Shown one piece after another: positions 37,325-45,866 of a DNA stretch of 64,000 bases. Positions within the stretch are counted from its first letter, which is position 1, and each line of letters begins with the position of its first letter. Both the position numbers and the translations under genes were made by a program. Source of the DNA: Pseudobythopirellula maris (lineage in GTDB: Bacteria; Planctomycetota; Planctomycetia; Pirellulales; Lacipirellulaceae); the NCBI RefSeq assembly GCF_007859945.1, contig NZ_SJPQ01000001.1:434001-498000 (forward strand), in the 5' to 3' direction. The notes below the pieces were generated by a model, which saw only the letters and a program-made list of their open reading frames with translations, did not search any database and had not been told where the DNA came from.

Positions 37325-38099
37325 GGTCAACGAGATGCTCGCAGGCCATGCGCTCGGCGCCCTCGATCCCAACGAAGCCGCCGCGGTGGAGGAACACCTG
37401 CGCGCCGGCTGCACCGCCTGCCGCTATGAGTTCGATCGGATGCTCGAAACCGTCGCCCTGATGGACGAAGCCCAGGGGCCGATCGATCCGCCGAGCGCGC
37501 TGCGTGACCAGATCCTGGCGAGCATCGAAGCCGAGGCGCCTTCGCCAGCACTCCCGCTTCAATCCGCCCCGCGACGGGGCTGGCGCGACTATGCCCCGTA
37601 CTTGGCGGCCGCTGTGGGCGCCGTGATCGTGGGCGCGGGAGTCGCCAACTGGCCGAGTTCCGAGCCCCAACCAACGGCCCAGCAAGTCGCCGATCACGCC
37701 AGTCGCGTGGAAGAGTGGCGCCGCCGCGTGGCGGAAGCCGAGGGGGCGTTCCAGACGCCAGGAACACGTCAGGCTTCGTTCCGCGCGTCGGGCGCCGAAG
37801 CGGGGCTACGCATCGCGTTGTTTTACGACCCGCTCGCCGAACAGTTGCACGCCGTGGTGTCGGGCGTCACGGCCCCCTCGCCCGGCAACGAGTTGCGGCT
37901 GTGGGCCCACACGACCGAAGGCGGCTGGAGGTCGCTGGGTTCGCTCGAGACGTTCGGCTCGGGCCGTGCTCTGGCCGTGCTGGACGTCGCCCACCCGCCG
38001 GCCGGCTGGACCGAGGCCCAGATCACCGATGAGCCCCCGGGCGCCCGCGATAAGCCGGCGGGCGAGATCGTGGGCTTGGTCCCGTTGGCCGAGGAGTAA
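37311..38099 (+). CDS. Anti-sigma factor, RskA-like
   Basis: 262 aa from ATG 37311, preceded by GAGGG. Zinc-binding anti-sigma motif at residues 28-39: H-L-R-A-G-C-T-A-C, i.e. Hx4Cx2C. One membrane helix (YLAAAVGAVIVGAGVANW) about residues 92-110, and an extracytoplasmic RskA/anti-sigma-K-type beta domain (GLRIALFYDP, NELRLWAHTTEGGWRSLG). It binds its sigma factor in the cytoplasm and releases it on regulated proteolysis. The HtrA-like genes downstream are good candidates to take part in that proteolysis; this is inference. Confidence 0.9.
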   Translation: MDCNKVNEMLAGHALGALDPNEAAAVEEHLRAGCTACRYEFDRMLETVALMDEAQGPIDPPSALRDQILASIEAEAPSPALPLQSAPRRGWRDYAPYLAAAVGAVIVGAGVANWPSSEPQPTAQQVADHASRVEEWRRRVAEAEGAFQTPGTRQASFRASGAEAGLRIALFYDPLAEQLHAVVSGVTAPSPGNELRLWAHTTEGGWRSLGSLETFGSGRALAVLDVAHPPAGWTEAQITDEPPGARDKPAGEIVGLVPLAEE

Positions 38100-38233
38100 C
38101 GCCCTTTGTGGAAGGGCGAAACGGCCTGTGGCGAGTTCACGTTGTTCGTTACGCAGATTTGACGGATAATAGTTGTGTCGTCGCTCAGGTTGCCGCGGCG
38201 ACCGCTCTATCCGTTACGCCACGCCCGACTCCT

Positions 38234-39274
38234 ATGCCGCCAGTCGAAACCAGCAGGACGCTCTCGGCCGGACTCAAGCTGACGGCTCGGGGTGCACTCG
38301 TGCTGGCGGCCCTCTTGTTCCCTACGATCGCCGCCGCGCAGCGGGCGGACTCAGCCGAAGATATCGCCAAGGATGACGCCCAGGCCTATACCCGAAGCGG
38401 CGTGACCGGCGACGATTCGGCCCAACTAGTCGATTGGGCCCATCAGGTCGTCTCGGCACAATCAACGTCGTCGATCGATCCACGGTTCTCGTCGTTCCTT
38501 GCGTCGAATCGCGGGCCGATCAGCGATCCGAAGAAGGCGCCGCCCGAGTGGCTCACCCAGCATCAGCAAGCTGGCGACGCGTCCAGCCAAAACCTCCGTC
38601 TGTGGTACGCCGAGCGGCTGTTCTACGCCGGCTACTTCGAGGAATGCCTCGGCTGGCTCGAAGGCGTGCGCAACGAGGCGGTCGCCGCCCCCGGCCTGAT
38701 GGTCTATCTGCAAGCGGCCGCCGCGCAGCAAGCGATGCGATACGACACCGCCCAAGAACACGCCGCCCGGCTGCTCGCCGCCGAAGACGATTTACCGTTG
38801 CGGTGGCGCTATGTGGCCCGAGAGATTCAACGCGACGCCGAGCGAAACGAGCAGCGCAGCGAGATCGAAACGGTCTCACGCATGATGCGTGGCGTCGGCC
38901 GGCGGCTCGCGTTGGGCGAGGGCGAGGAGCCCGAGGTCGAACGCCAGCGCGAAGTGATCGCCAAACTCGACGAGCTCATCGAGAAGCTCGAAGAGCAACA
39001 GAAGCAGCAGCAACAACAGCAACAGGCCATGGGATCGGGCGGCGGAGCGTCGCCGAGCGGCCCCGCCGAAGACAGCCGACCGAGCGAGCTAAAAGGGCAA
39101 GGCGAGGTCGATCGCCGCCGACTCGTCGAGGGGGGCGAGTGGGGCTCCCTGCCGCCGGCCGAACGCGAGCGCGTCACCCAGTCGATCGGCCGCGACTTCC
39201 CAAGCCACTACCGCTCGTTGATCGAAGATTACTACCGCACGCTCGCCGAGGAGCCGGGGGCCAACGAGCCATGA
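38234..39274 (+). CDS. Exported coiled-coil protein with Gln-run
   Basis: 346 aa from ATG 38234, after 134 bases of non-coding sequence. Signal peptide (LTARGALVLAALLFPTIAAA) residues 15-34. The middle (residues 80-200) is helical and TPR-like (LRLWYAERLFYAGYFEECLG). Then a coiled coil and a Gln run (QKQQQQQQQQ) about residues 255-267, a Gly/Ser/Pro linker, and the C-terminal conserved part LPPAERERVTQSIGRDFPSH. Its stop overlaps the next start by 4 bases. No recognised family; the pattern fits a periplasmic scaffold. The Gln run is a length-variable tract. Confidence 0.75.
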   Translation: MPPVETSRTLSAGLKLTARGALVLAALLFPTIAAAQRADSAEDIAKDDAQAYTRSGVTGDDSAQLVDWAHQVVSAQSTSSIDPRFSSFLASNRGPISDPKKAPPEWLTQHQQAGDASSQNLRLWYAERLFYAGYFEECLGWLEGVRNEAVAAPGLMVYLQAAAAQQAMRYDTAQEHAARLLAAEDDLPLRWRYVAREIQRDAERNEQRSEIETVSRMMRGVGRRLALGEGEEPEVERQREVIAKLDELIEKLEEQQKQQQQQQQAMGSGGGASPSGPAEDSRPSELKGQGEVDRRRLVEGGEWGSLPPAERERVTQSIGRDFPSHYRSLIEDYYRTLAEEPGANEP

Positions 39275-40566
39275 TTTACCCGCATCGGTCGCTCTTCGCC
39301 GCGACCCTAGTCGCGTTTGCCGCGGCGAACGCCTTCGCCGCCGAGGTTCTTGTCGAGCCCCTCTCCGGCGATAAGACACGCGGCGACCTGGTTGGCCTCG
39401 ACGCCAACGCCGTTGTTGTCCGTTCTACGGGTTCGACGGTTCGTTGGGAACTCGACAAGGTGCTCGAGACGCAAATCCTCGCGTCCGCCGATGGGGATAC
39501 CGACGGCGAGCAGAACCTGGGCGCCGTCTGGCTCATAGACGGTTCGCGTTTACCTTTCACAAGTGCCGAATCGGTAAGTGACGATTGCCTACTAGACGGC
39601 CCGCTGCAAGGTTCGGAAGGCGAATCGCTGCGTGTGCCGATGGCTTCGGTCACCGCGTTGCGGCTGCCGCTTCTCGCCGACACGCTGGAGGCCGATTCAA
39701 TCGAAGCGACTTGGCGTGACCTGGTCGCTTCGCGGCCGCGCGGCGACTTGCTCGTGGTGCGCAGGCGTAACGGCGCTTCGATCGACTCGGTCGAAGGCGT
39801 TGTCGAGTCGATCGGCGCCGACCAGATCCTTTTCAACCTCGACGGCGATCGCGTCGCTGTGCCGCTGTCGCGTGTGTACGGCGTCGTTTTCTTCCGCTCC
39901 GATGAACAGCTTGCCGCCCCCACGGCCGAGGGTCCACGGATCATCGGCCGACACGCGATGAACGTCTCGGCCGAGTCCATCCGTTACGAGGCGGCCAGCC
40001 AGCGGCTCACGGCCCGCAGCACGCTCGGTTTCGAGTTCTCCGTGCCTCTCAGCTTGACCCGACGCCTTGATTTCTCCGCCGGCAAGCTGCTCTGGCTGAG
40101 CGAACTGCCGGTCGCCGCCTCGCGGTGGGCGCCGTGGGTCGGGTCGCAGCCGTTAACGCTGCTTGGCGATGCGGAGGTTTGCTACCGCACCGATCAATCG
40201 TTCCGTACGCAGCCGATCACTCTGCGGTCGTTTGACGAGTACGGCCTGAGCATCACCGAGACTTACACCCACGGCCTCGCCATGCGTAGCCGGGGCGAGA
40301 CGGTGTTTGAGCTGCCGCCGGGCTACCGCTCGCTGGTGACGCGAGTCGGCATCGACCCCGCCACGGCCGCCTCGGGCGACGCCGTGGTCACACTGCTGGG
40401 CGACGGCGAGGAACTCGCCACTTTCGGCGTTCACGGCCAGGAGGCGCCAATCGACATCGACGTTCCGATCGAGGGAATCCGCCGGCTCAAGATCGTCGTC
40501 GATTTCGGCCGTAATCTCGACACAGGCGACTACGTCCACTTCGCCGACGCGAGGCTGCTGCGTTGA
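39271..40566 (+). CDS. Exported protein with C-terminal NPCBM-like domain
   Basis: 431 aa from ATG 39271; the ATGA overlap with the previous gene fixes the start. Signal peptide residues 1-23 (LFAATLVAFAAANAFA). The last 150 residues (from GLSITETYTHGLAMRSRGET to DTGDYVHFADARLLR) match the NPCBM/NEW2 carbohydrate-binding-module fold found in glycosidases and planctomycete surface proteins. The first 250 residues are beta-rich with repeated short LVGLDANAVVVRS-type strands. Likely a surface or periplasmic polysaccharide-binding subunit. Its TGA overlaps the TTG start of the protease gene (TTGA), implying coupling. Confidence 0.85.
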   Translation: MIYPHRSLFAATLVAFAAANAFAAEVLVEPLSGDKTRGDLVGLDANAVVVRSTGSTVRWELDKVLETQILASADGDTDGEQNLGAVWLIDGSRLPFTSAESVSDDCLLDGPLQGSEGESLRVPMASVTALRLPLLADTLEADSIEATWRDLVASRPRGDLLVVRRRNGASIDSVEGVVESIGADQILFNLDGDRVAVPLSRVYGVVFFRSDEQLAAPTAEGPRIIGRHAMNVSAESIRYEAASQRLTARSTLGFEFSVPLSLTRRLDFSAGKLLWLSELPVAASRWAPWVGSQPLTLLGDAEVCYRTDQSFRTQPITLRSFDEYGLSITETYTHGLAMRSRGETVFELPPGYRSLVTRVGIDPATAASGDAVVTLLGDGEELATFGVHGQEAPIDIDVPIEGIRRLKIVVDFGRNLDTGDYVHFADARLLR

Positions 40567-42347
40567 GCACTCGAGAGAAATCGAACGACCGCTGGCGGCG
40601 TTTTGCTGGGGCGCTGAGCGCAGGGGCATGCGTGTCGCTCGCGGCATCGGCACTGGCCAGCGAACCATCGCGCGTCGCGACTCCCCCAGCGTCGAATCTT
40701 CCAGCCGCGGTGCTCGAGGCCGAGGCCAGCCGCGTTGAGGTCGTCGAGCGCGTCTCGCATAGCACGCTCGCTATCTTCGACTTGAAGGGCGAGAGCGGCG
40801 GCTCGGGCGTGGTGATCTCGGACGACGGCTACGCGCTCACGAATTTCCACGTCGTCGCCCCCTGCGGGCCGGTGATGCATTGCGGCACGGACGACGGCCG
40901 GCTGCACACCGCGGTCTTGGTCGGCCTTGACCCGACAGGCGACCTGGCTCTGATCAAGCTGCTTGGCGAAGGCCCTTTCCGAGCGGCCGCGATCGGCGAC
41001 AGCGACCGTGTGGAGGTGGGCGACGAGGCGTTGGTCGTCGGCAACCCCTTCTTGCTGGCAGACGACTTTCGGCCGAGCGTCTCTTTTGGCGTCGTCTCGG
41101 GCGTGGGTCGCTACCAGTACCCCTCCGGCTCGCTGCTAGAGTACGCCGACTGCCTGCAAACGGATGCGGCGATCAACCCCGGCAACTCGGGGGGACCGCT
41201 GTTCGACGCCGCAGGGCGGCTGATTGGGATCAACGGCCGCGGTTCTTTCGAGAAACGGGGCCGGGTCAACGTGGGTGTGGGCTACGCCGTGTCGATCAAC
41301 CAGGCGATGCGGTTCCTGCCACAACTCAAGGCGGGTCGGATCGTCGACCACGCCTCGCTCGGCGCAGCCGCGCGGACGATCGGCCAAGGCCCGCACGGCG
41401 GCGCCGCCGTGGTGATCGACGCCATCGAGAGCGGTTCGAACGCCGAGAGGCGAGGCTTGCGGTACGGCGATGAAATATTACGGCTCGGCGACCGCGACAC
41501 GCCCTCGGCCAACGCGTTGCAGAACGCCCTGGGCGTGCTGCCCGCTCGCTGGCCGGTGCTGGTCGAACTGCGTCGCGGCGAGAGCCGGCTCGCCCTCGAA
41601 GTCCGCTTGGCCGAGCGTCACGCTCCCGGCGAGCTGCGAGAAGCGGTCGAGCAGCAGCTCGCTGCGCTCCCCGAACGCGGCGCCGAGCCGGCGGGCATCG
41701 CCGATTGGCGACCTCACTACGAGGCCCGCGAAGGTTTTGCGAACCATCACTTCAATCGCTTGGCCAGCAGCACTCTGATGGAGCGCTGCGCAGCGCTGGG
41801 GGCTTCCGCCCCTGGACCGCTGTCGATCACCGCGACCGATGGTCGTGGCGACGAGGTGACGGTCGCGTTGCTCGAATCCAAGGCGACTTGGAGATCGCCA
41901 TTGGGCCGCTACTTCGTCCGCACCGATGAGCCGCTGCGCGGGGAGCTGGCGCTGGCGCCCCCCGGGTCGGGCGGACTGCTCGCCGGGCTCTCGGCCCTGG
42001 GGCGGTTGCTCGCCGAGGGTCTCGCCGGCTTCGACGAGTCCCATTATCACGGCGCCCTCCCCTTCCGCGCCGGTGAAACGCCGCTCGACGTGATCGTCAC
42101 CAATCACCGCGGCGTGCGTTGCGAATTCTATTTTGAATCGCTCCGCGAAGGCGCGACGCGCATCGTTGGCCTTCGCAGCGAGGTCGACGGCGCCGGCGAC
42201 GGTTGCCGTGTGGCGCTCGAAGATTGGCGGACCGATTCAGCCACCGGCCGCTTGCTGCCGCACCGCCTCACGGCCGACGCCGGCGCCGTGCGGTTTGCGG
42301 AGCTCGAAGTCGACGCGTACTCCGCCACGGAAGGGAACGAACGCTAG
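40563..42347 (+). CDS. HtrA/DegP-type serine protease with PDZ domain (active)
   Basis: 594 aa, TTG start fixed by overlap with the previous stop. Signal peptide residues 12-32. The trypsin-like domain carries an intact triad: H96 in TNFHVV, D127 in DPTGDLALIK and S209 in NPGNSGGPLF. A PDZ domain follows (IESGSNAERRGLRYGDEILRLG). The last 200 residues form a domain not found in E. coli DegP (SSTLMERCAALGASAP to VRFAELEVDAY). Periplasmic quality-control protease or signalling protease. It is the first of three HtrA-like genes in a row; the other two are catalytically dead by sequence. Confidence 0.93.
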   Translation: MSTREKSNDRWRRFAGALSAGACVSLAASALASEPSRVATPPASNLPAAVLEAEASRVEVVERVSHSTLAIFDLKGESGGSGVVISDDGYALTNFHVVAPCGPVMHCGTDDGRLHTAVLVGLDPTGDLALIKLLGEGPFRAAAIGDSDRVEVGDEALVVGNPFLLADDFRPSVSFGVVSGVGRYQYPSGSLLEYADCLQTDAAINPGNSGGPLFDAAGRLIGINGRGSFEKRGRVNVGVGYAVSINQAMRFLPQLKAGRIVDHASLGAAARTIGQGPHGGAAVVIDAIESGSNAERRGLRYGDEILRLGDRDTPSANALQNALGVLPARWPVLVELRRGESRLALEVRLAERHAPGELREAVEQQLAALPERGAEPAGIADWRPHYEAREGFANHHFNRLASSTLMERCAALGASAPGPLSITATDGRGDEVTVALLESKATWRSPLGRYFVRTDEPLRGELALAPPGSGGLLAGLSALGRLLAEGLAGFDESHYHGALPFRAGETPLDVIVTNHRGVRCEFYFESLREGATRIVGLRSEVDGAGDGCRVALEDWRTDSATGRLLPHRLTADAGAVRFAELEVDAYSATEGNER

Positions 42348-43396
42348 TGAGAACCATCAGCCTCGCACTCCTACTCTTGCTCTTGGGGTTTTCTCCAGCA
42401 GCAGCCGATTCGTCGGCCGGAAGGATCGCTCCCAATCCGTATCGCGCGGCGATCGACCACGCCCAGCGGCGGGTCGTCAAACTCTTCGGCTCGGGCGGCC
42501 TGCGCGGCATGGAGGCGTACCAGACCGGCGTTGTGATCGGCGGCGAGGGTCTTGTGCTCACGGTCAACAGCCCGGTGCTCGAATCGGGCGGCGCCACGGC
42601 GGTCGACTCTTTCGGCCGGCGTTTCACTTGCCGAGTCGTCGCGACCGATCCGATCCTCGAGATAGCGCTGCTGGAGGTCGACGCCTTCACCGCCCCCGCC
42701 GAGCCGCTCGCCAATTACAAGCTCGACCCGTCGGCGCCACTCCCCGAACCGGGCCGACGCGTCTTGGCGGTCAGCAACGCGTTTGGCATCGCCACCGGCG
42801 CCGAGGCGGCGAGTGTGCAGCGCGGCGTGGCGGCGGCTGTCGCGAGGCTGAACGCGTCGCGTAGTTCGCACCTCGCGCGGCACACCGGCGAGGTGATCGT
42901 CCTCGACGCGGTGACAAGCAACCCGGGGGCCGCCGGCGGAGCGGTAGTTGGCTTGGACGGCGAGCTGCTGGGGCTCATCGGCAAAGAGGCCCAGAGCAAC
43001 GTGACCGGGGCGTGGTTCAATTACGCGATCCCCACCGCCACCCTCGCCACCGCGACCGAGCGACTGCTGCAAGGCGCGAGCCAGGCGTCTGATCCTCAGA
43101 CAGCCATCGGACCCGCGCTCCCCGATCTCGGCTTAACGCTCATCCCCGAGATCACCCCGCGAGCGCCCGCATACGTCGATCACGTTGAGCCCGACTCGGC
43201 GGCTCACAGGTCGGGGCTGCAAGCAGACGACCTGCTGCTGATGGTAGGGGACCACACGGTCGCCACGGTGGACGAAGCCCGACGACGCATCGCCGCCACG
43301 TCCGACGAAGAGATCGAGCTGACCATCCAGCGGGGCAGCGAACTGGTTGTTCTGCGTCTGGGAGTCCCCGCCACCGCACCGGAGGCAACGCCGTGA
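42347..43396 (+). CDS. HtrA-like protein lacking the whole catalytic triad (pseudoprotease 1)
   Basis: 349 aa from GTG 42347, which overlaps the previous stop (TAGTGA). Signal peptide residues 2-20. The fold pattern of the HtrA domain is kept: GLVLTVNSPV, DPILEIALLEV and NPGAAGGAVVG. Aligning to the active neighbour, His is replaced by Ser75, Asp by Glu105 and Ser by Ala196. A PDZ domain is present (VDHVEPDSAAHRSGLQADDL). Likely a non-proteolytic chaperone, adaptor or inhibitor that forms mixed oligomers with the active protein. It is coupled to both neighbours. Loss of function by decay is less likely, as the frame is open and PDZ intact. Confidence 0.9.
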   Translation: MRTISLALLLLLLGFSPAAADSSAGRIAPNPYRAAIDHAQRRVVKLFGSGGLRGMEAYQTGVVIGGEGLVLTVNSPVLESGGATAVDSFGRRFTCRVVATDPILEIALLEVDAFTAPAEPLANYKLDPSAPLPEPGRRVLAVSNAFGIATGAEAASVQRGVAAAVARLNASRSSHLARHTGEVIVLDAVTSNPGAAGGAVVGLDGELLGLIGKEAQSNVTGAWFNYAIPTATLATATERLLQGASQASDPQTAIGPALPDLGLTLIPEITPRAPAYVDHVEPDSAAHRSGLQADDLLLMVGDHTVATVDEARRRIAATSDEEIELTIQRGSELVVLRLGVPATAPEATP

Positions 43397-44541
43397 ATCC
43401 TTTCGCGAACACGCGCCGGTTGGCGGCTTGGGCGGCCTGGGCGGCGTTGGTGCTGGTCGCCCGCAACGGGACCGGTGGGGGTTTGCCCGAGCTCGAAGAA
43501 GAGGCTTTCCGCGCCGCGGCCGCGCGTGTGGCGAGTTGTGTCGTTCGGGTCGAGCATGTCGGCATAGCCGGCGGCGCCGCCAGCGACGCGCTCACCCCGC
43601 ACGGCGGGCCGCTCACCGGACTGCTGCTCTCCGAAAACGGGTGGGTGCTCACCACTTCATACGGCCTGGGAGAGCTCGCTCGGCGAGCCGATCAAGACGA
43701 CCGGTCGCCGGCCGCTACGCTGATCACCCTGCCTGATGGCGCGCGGCTGCCCGCCCGCCTCGTGGCGATCGATCACCATCGCGCGATCGCCTTGCTCAAG
43801 GCCGAGGGGGCGACCCCCAACCATGGCTTCGTCCCCGCGAATAACGGGGTCCCCGGCCAGTGGGCCGTGGCGGTCGGACGGGTGTGGAGTGTCGATCGGC
43901 TGAGTCTGTCGGTCGGGGTCGTCAGCGCCGTCGGCCGCATGGAGGGCGTCGCCCTGCAGACCGACGCCGCGGTCTCGCCCGCCAACTACGGCGGGCCGCT
44001 GCTCGATGTGCGTGGCGGGGTTCTGGGGCTGGTGACCCCGTTGCCCGGTCCCGGGGGCGACGGGGGCGTGGGGTGGCACGACTCGGGCATCGGCTTCGCC
44101 GTGGCGTGGGACCAAATCGAGACACGGCTGCCAGCCCTGCAGCAAGGCCGCGACTTGCACGCCGGCTGGGTCGGCGTTCGTTTGCCGAAGGGATCGCCCT
44201 ACGCCACGCCGCCAACCATCGAGGGGCTGCACGCCAAAAGCCCGCTCAAGCAGGCGGGCGCCGAACCGGGCGACGCGATCGTCGAGGTCCAAGACGCGCC
44301 GGTCGCCTCGGTGCGCGACTACCGGCGGCAAGTCGGCGAGTTTGACGCCGGTCAGCAGCTCCGGCTGACACTAGAAAAGAAAAAAGGCGGCGAGCGAGCC
44401 GTGATCGAAATCACGCTCGCCCGCCGCCCTGTGGATCAGCAGTCCCGCCGTGCGGCCGCTTCTCTCGACCGCGAGGGCGAGATCAGCCCCAGCGGCGACG
44501 CAGAGTCACCATCGCCGAGCCCGTCAGGGCCAGGAAGCTAA
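43393..44541 (+). CDS. HtrA-like protein lacking the whole catalytic triad (pseudoprotease 2)
   Basis: 382 aa from GTG 43393, overlapping the previous stop. N-terminal hydrophobic segment (LAAWAAWAALVLVA) probably a signal. Triad positions: His becomes Tyr90 (WVLTTSYGLG), Asp becomes Ala131 (IDHHRAIALLK), Ser becomes Tyr199 (SPANYGGPLLD). The substitutions differ from those in pseudoprotease 1, so inactivation was independent or followed by divergence. PDZ domain near the end (KSPLKQAGAEPGDAIVEV). Its last 59 bases overlap the convergent PEP-CTERM gene on the other strand. Confidence 0.88.
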   Translation: MNPFANTRRLAAWAAWAALVLVARNGTGGGLPELEEEAFRAAAARVASCVVRVEHVGIAGGAASDALTPHGGPLTGLLLSENGWVLTTSYGLGELARRADQDDRSPAATLITLPDGARLPARLVAIDHHRAIALLKAEGATPNHGFVPANNGVPGQWAVAVGRVWSVDRLSLSVGVVSAVGRMEGVALQTDAAVSPANYGGPLLDVRGGVLGLVTPLPGPGGDGGVGWHDSGIGFAVAWDQIETRLPALQQGRDLHAGWVGVRLPKGSPYATPPTIEGLHAKSPLKQAGAEPGDAIVEVQDAPVASVRDYRRQVGEFDAGQQLRLTLEKKKGGERAVIEITLARRPVDQQSRRAAASLDREGEISPSGDAESPSPSPSGPGS

Positions 44542-45220
44542 GCAGCACGGTACCAGGCTCCGGGACAATCACGCCCTCTCCCGAAATGGTCATGGCGCCG
44601 GAGCCGCCGATGAAATCGGTGGTCGTTGACCCGAGGGGAAGCGCCGGCAGGGTGGCCGTGTACGAGAGCGTAATCTGGTCGTCGACGAACATCAGATTGC
44701 CGGGCAGGTCTTGGCTCAGCAACGTGGCCGTGGCGGTCCAGAACCAAACGCCCGGCGTCGCGATCATGTCGATCGTATCGATGCCAAGGCGGAGGCTGTA
44801 GCCGTCCGAGGTGAACAGGTCGACGCCGAACCCACCACCCGAGTTGCCGACCCCGGTCTCGTAGGAGTTCAGCGGGAACGACGGCGGAAGGATCTGGGCG
44901 ATGTTCACGTCGATCCATTGCCGGGTGTCATCACTGATGACGAGCGGATCGGGATCGGCGCCAAGGACCTTCACCTGAGACAACACGTGCTGACCGCCAA
45001 GCTCGTAAGTGACAGCCTCGAGCGGGTCGGCTTCCTGCGGGTCGAGATTGCCGCCACCCGGGCTCGTGAATTCGACGTCGTCGATCCGGCCGGTCGTGCC
45101 GTTCTGACCGTACTGCAGGTCGACGTCGTTCAGGATGATATTGATCTGTGCAGCCGAGGCCGACATGCAAAGCGTCAGGCAAGCGGCCAGTCCGGCGGTC
45201 ACTGCGAATCGAGAGATCAT
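44483..45220 (-). CDS. PEP-CTERM sorting-signal protein
   Basis: 245 aa from ATG 45220, which has AAGG upstream; ATGs further 5' would add an unlikely leader. Signal peptide residues 1-26 (FAVTAGLAACLTLCMSASA). C-terminus VPEPGTVLLSFLALTGSAM then TLRRRWG is a PEP-CTERM sorting signal (recognised by an exosortase in other species): Pro-Glu-Pro, hydrophobic helix, Arg-rich tail. The middle (LNSYETGVGNSGGGFGVD, Asp/Gly/Thr-rich) looks like a beta-rich surface protein of unknown function. The 3' end overlaps the convergent pseudoprotease gene by 59 bases. A leader of several hundred bases with two related hairpins precedes it. Confidence 0.88.
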   Translation of the reverse strand: MISRFAVTAGLAACLTLCMSASAAQINIILNDVDLQYGQNGTTGRIDDVEFTSPGGGNLDPQEADPLEAVTYELGGQHVLSQVKVLGADPDPLVISDDTRQWIDVNIAQILPPSFPLNSYETGVGNSGGGFGVDLFTSDGYSLRLGIDTIDMIATPGVWFWTATATLLSQDLPGNLMFVDDQITLSYTATLPALPLGSTTTDFIGGSGAMTISGEGVIVPEPGTVLLSFLALTGSAMVTLRRRWG

Positions 45221-45348
45221 AAGGAGTGCCTTGAGAAGTAGTAGGATTCGTATTGAGTTCCGAGTGATAAAAATCCGCATGGCCATCGCTTCCTGCTGAG
45301 GGCCTTTGGTGTCGAGAAAGAGAGGCGTCGCCAACAACGGACGGCGAC

Positions 45349-45427
45349 AAAAAAAGCGGTCGCCAGTATTCCCTTTCAGCTCGCGCGCCGTTCTTGGCGT
45401 CGAGTGGGGGAAAACTTGCGACCGCTT
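45349..45427 (-). promoter_or_regulatory. Stem-loop element 1 with T7 tract (possible attenuator, terminator or sRNA)
   Basis: Minus-strand reading: AAGCGGTCGC, 54-base loop, GCGACCGCTT, then a run of seven T. The flank CTAATCCAAGC precedes it. The structure and flanks match element 2. It lies 129 bases before the PEP-CTERM start, so transcription through it would meet a terminator-like signal. Confidence 0.5.
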
Positions 45428-45586
45428 GCTTGGATTAGCAGTATCCGTTGTGGCTGGGTTGAGCGTGCTGAACGCGCGCCGCCGTGAGGCTCGACGCACG
45501 CATCGATCGAATCTTTAAGTCACGTTGGGTGATCCTGGGACTACCCCTTGGGGCTGCCCGATGACCGCCAAATTTTAGTCATCAAC

Positions 45587-45659
45587 AAAAAAAGAGCGGC
45601 AACCATGACCTTCCAACGAGCCGGCAGGCTCGGAGAGAAGATCTTGATTGCCGCTCTTT
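45587..45659 (-). promoter_or_regulatory. Stem-loop element 2 with T7 tract (paralogue of element 1)
   Basis: Minus-strand reading: outer stem AAAGAGCGGCAA / TTGCCGCTCTTT (12 bp), an internal hairpin CGAGCC-tgcc-GGCTCG, then a run of seven T. The flank CTAATCC precedes it. It could terminate the upstream mfnE transcript, or encode a small RNA. Confidence 0.5.
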
Positions 45660-45866
45660 GGATTAGTTCTTGTCGCTTCGTTGGAGTGGCGTCGGCCGTA
45701 AAATCGGCTCAAACGCTAGTATAAAATCTCTTGCCACAACCGCTGGCATGTGCTGAGTATCATGCGAGGCGGGCATGATGTCAAGCTTTCCGTGCGATTT
45801 TTTAGGGCCATTGCAGCCTTGTCAGCCACTTGGGTGGAATCTGCCAACATCCTTTCCACACGGTTC

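Larger units (their letters stand above)
45221..45866. other. Long non-coding region between PEP-CTERM gene and mfnE
   Basis: 646 bases without a convincing gene. It holds two related long stem-loops with T7 on the minus strand (45349-45427 and 45587-45659) and a TATACT -10-like word on the minus strand at about 45718-45723. Confidence 0.6.

Noticed and set aside
38434-39270. Upstream extension of the NPCBM protein gene
   Set aside because: Overlaps the previous gene in another frame; ATG 39271 with a signal peptide and ATGA overlap is clearly better.
45306-45518. Short plus-strand frame in the PEP-CTERM leader region
   Set aside because: Covers the stem-loop element, Arg-rich, no ribosome site.
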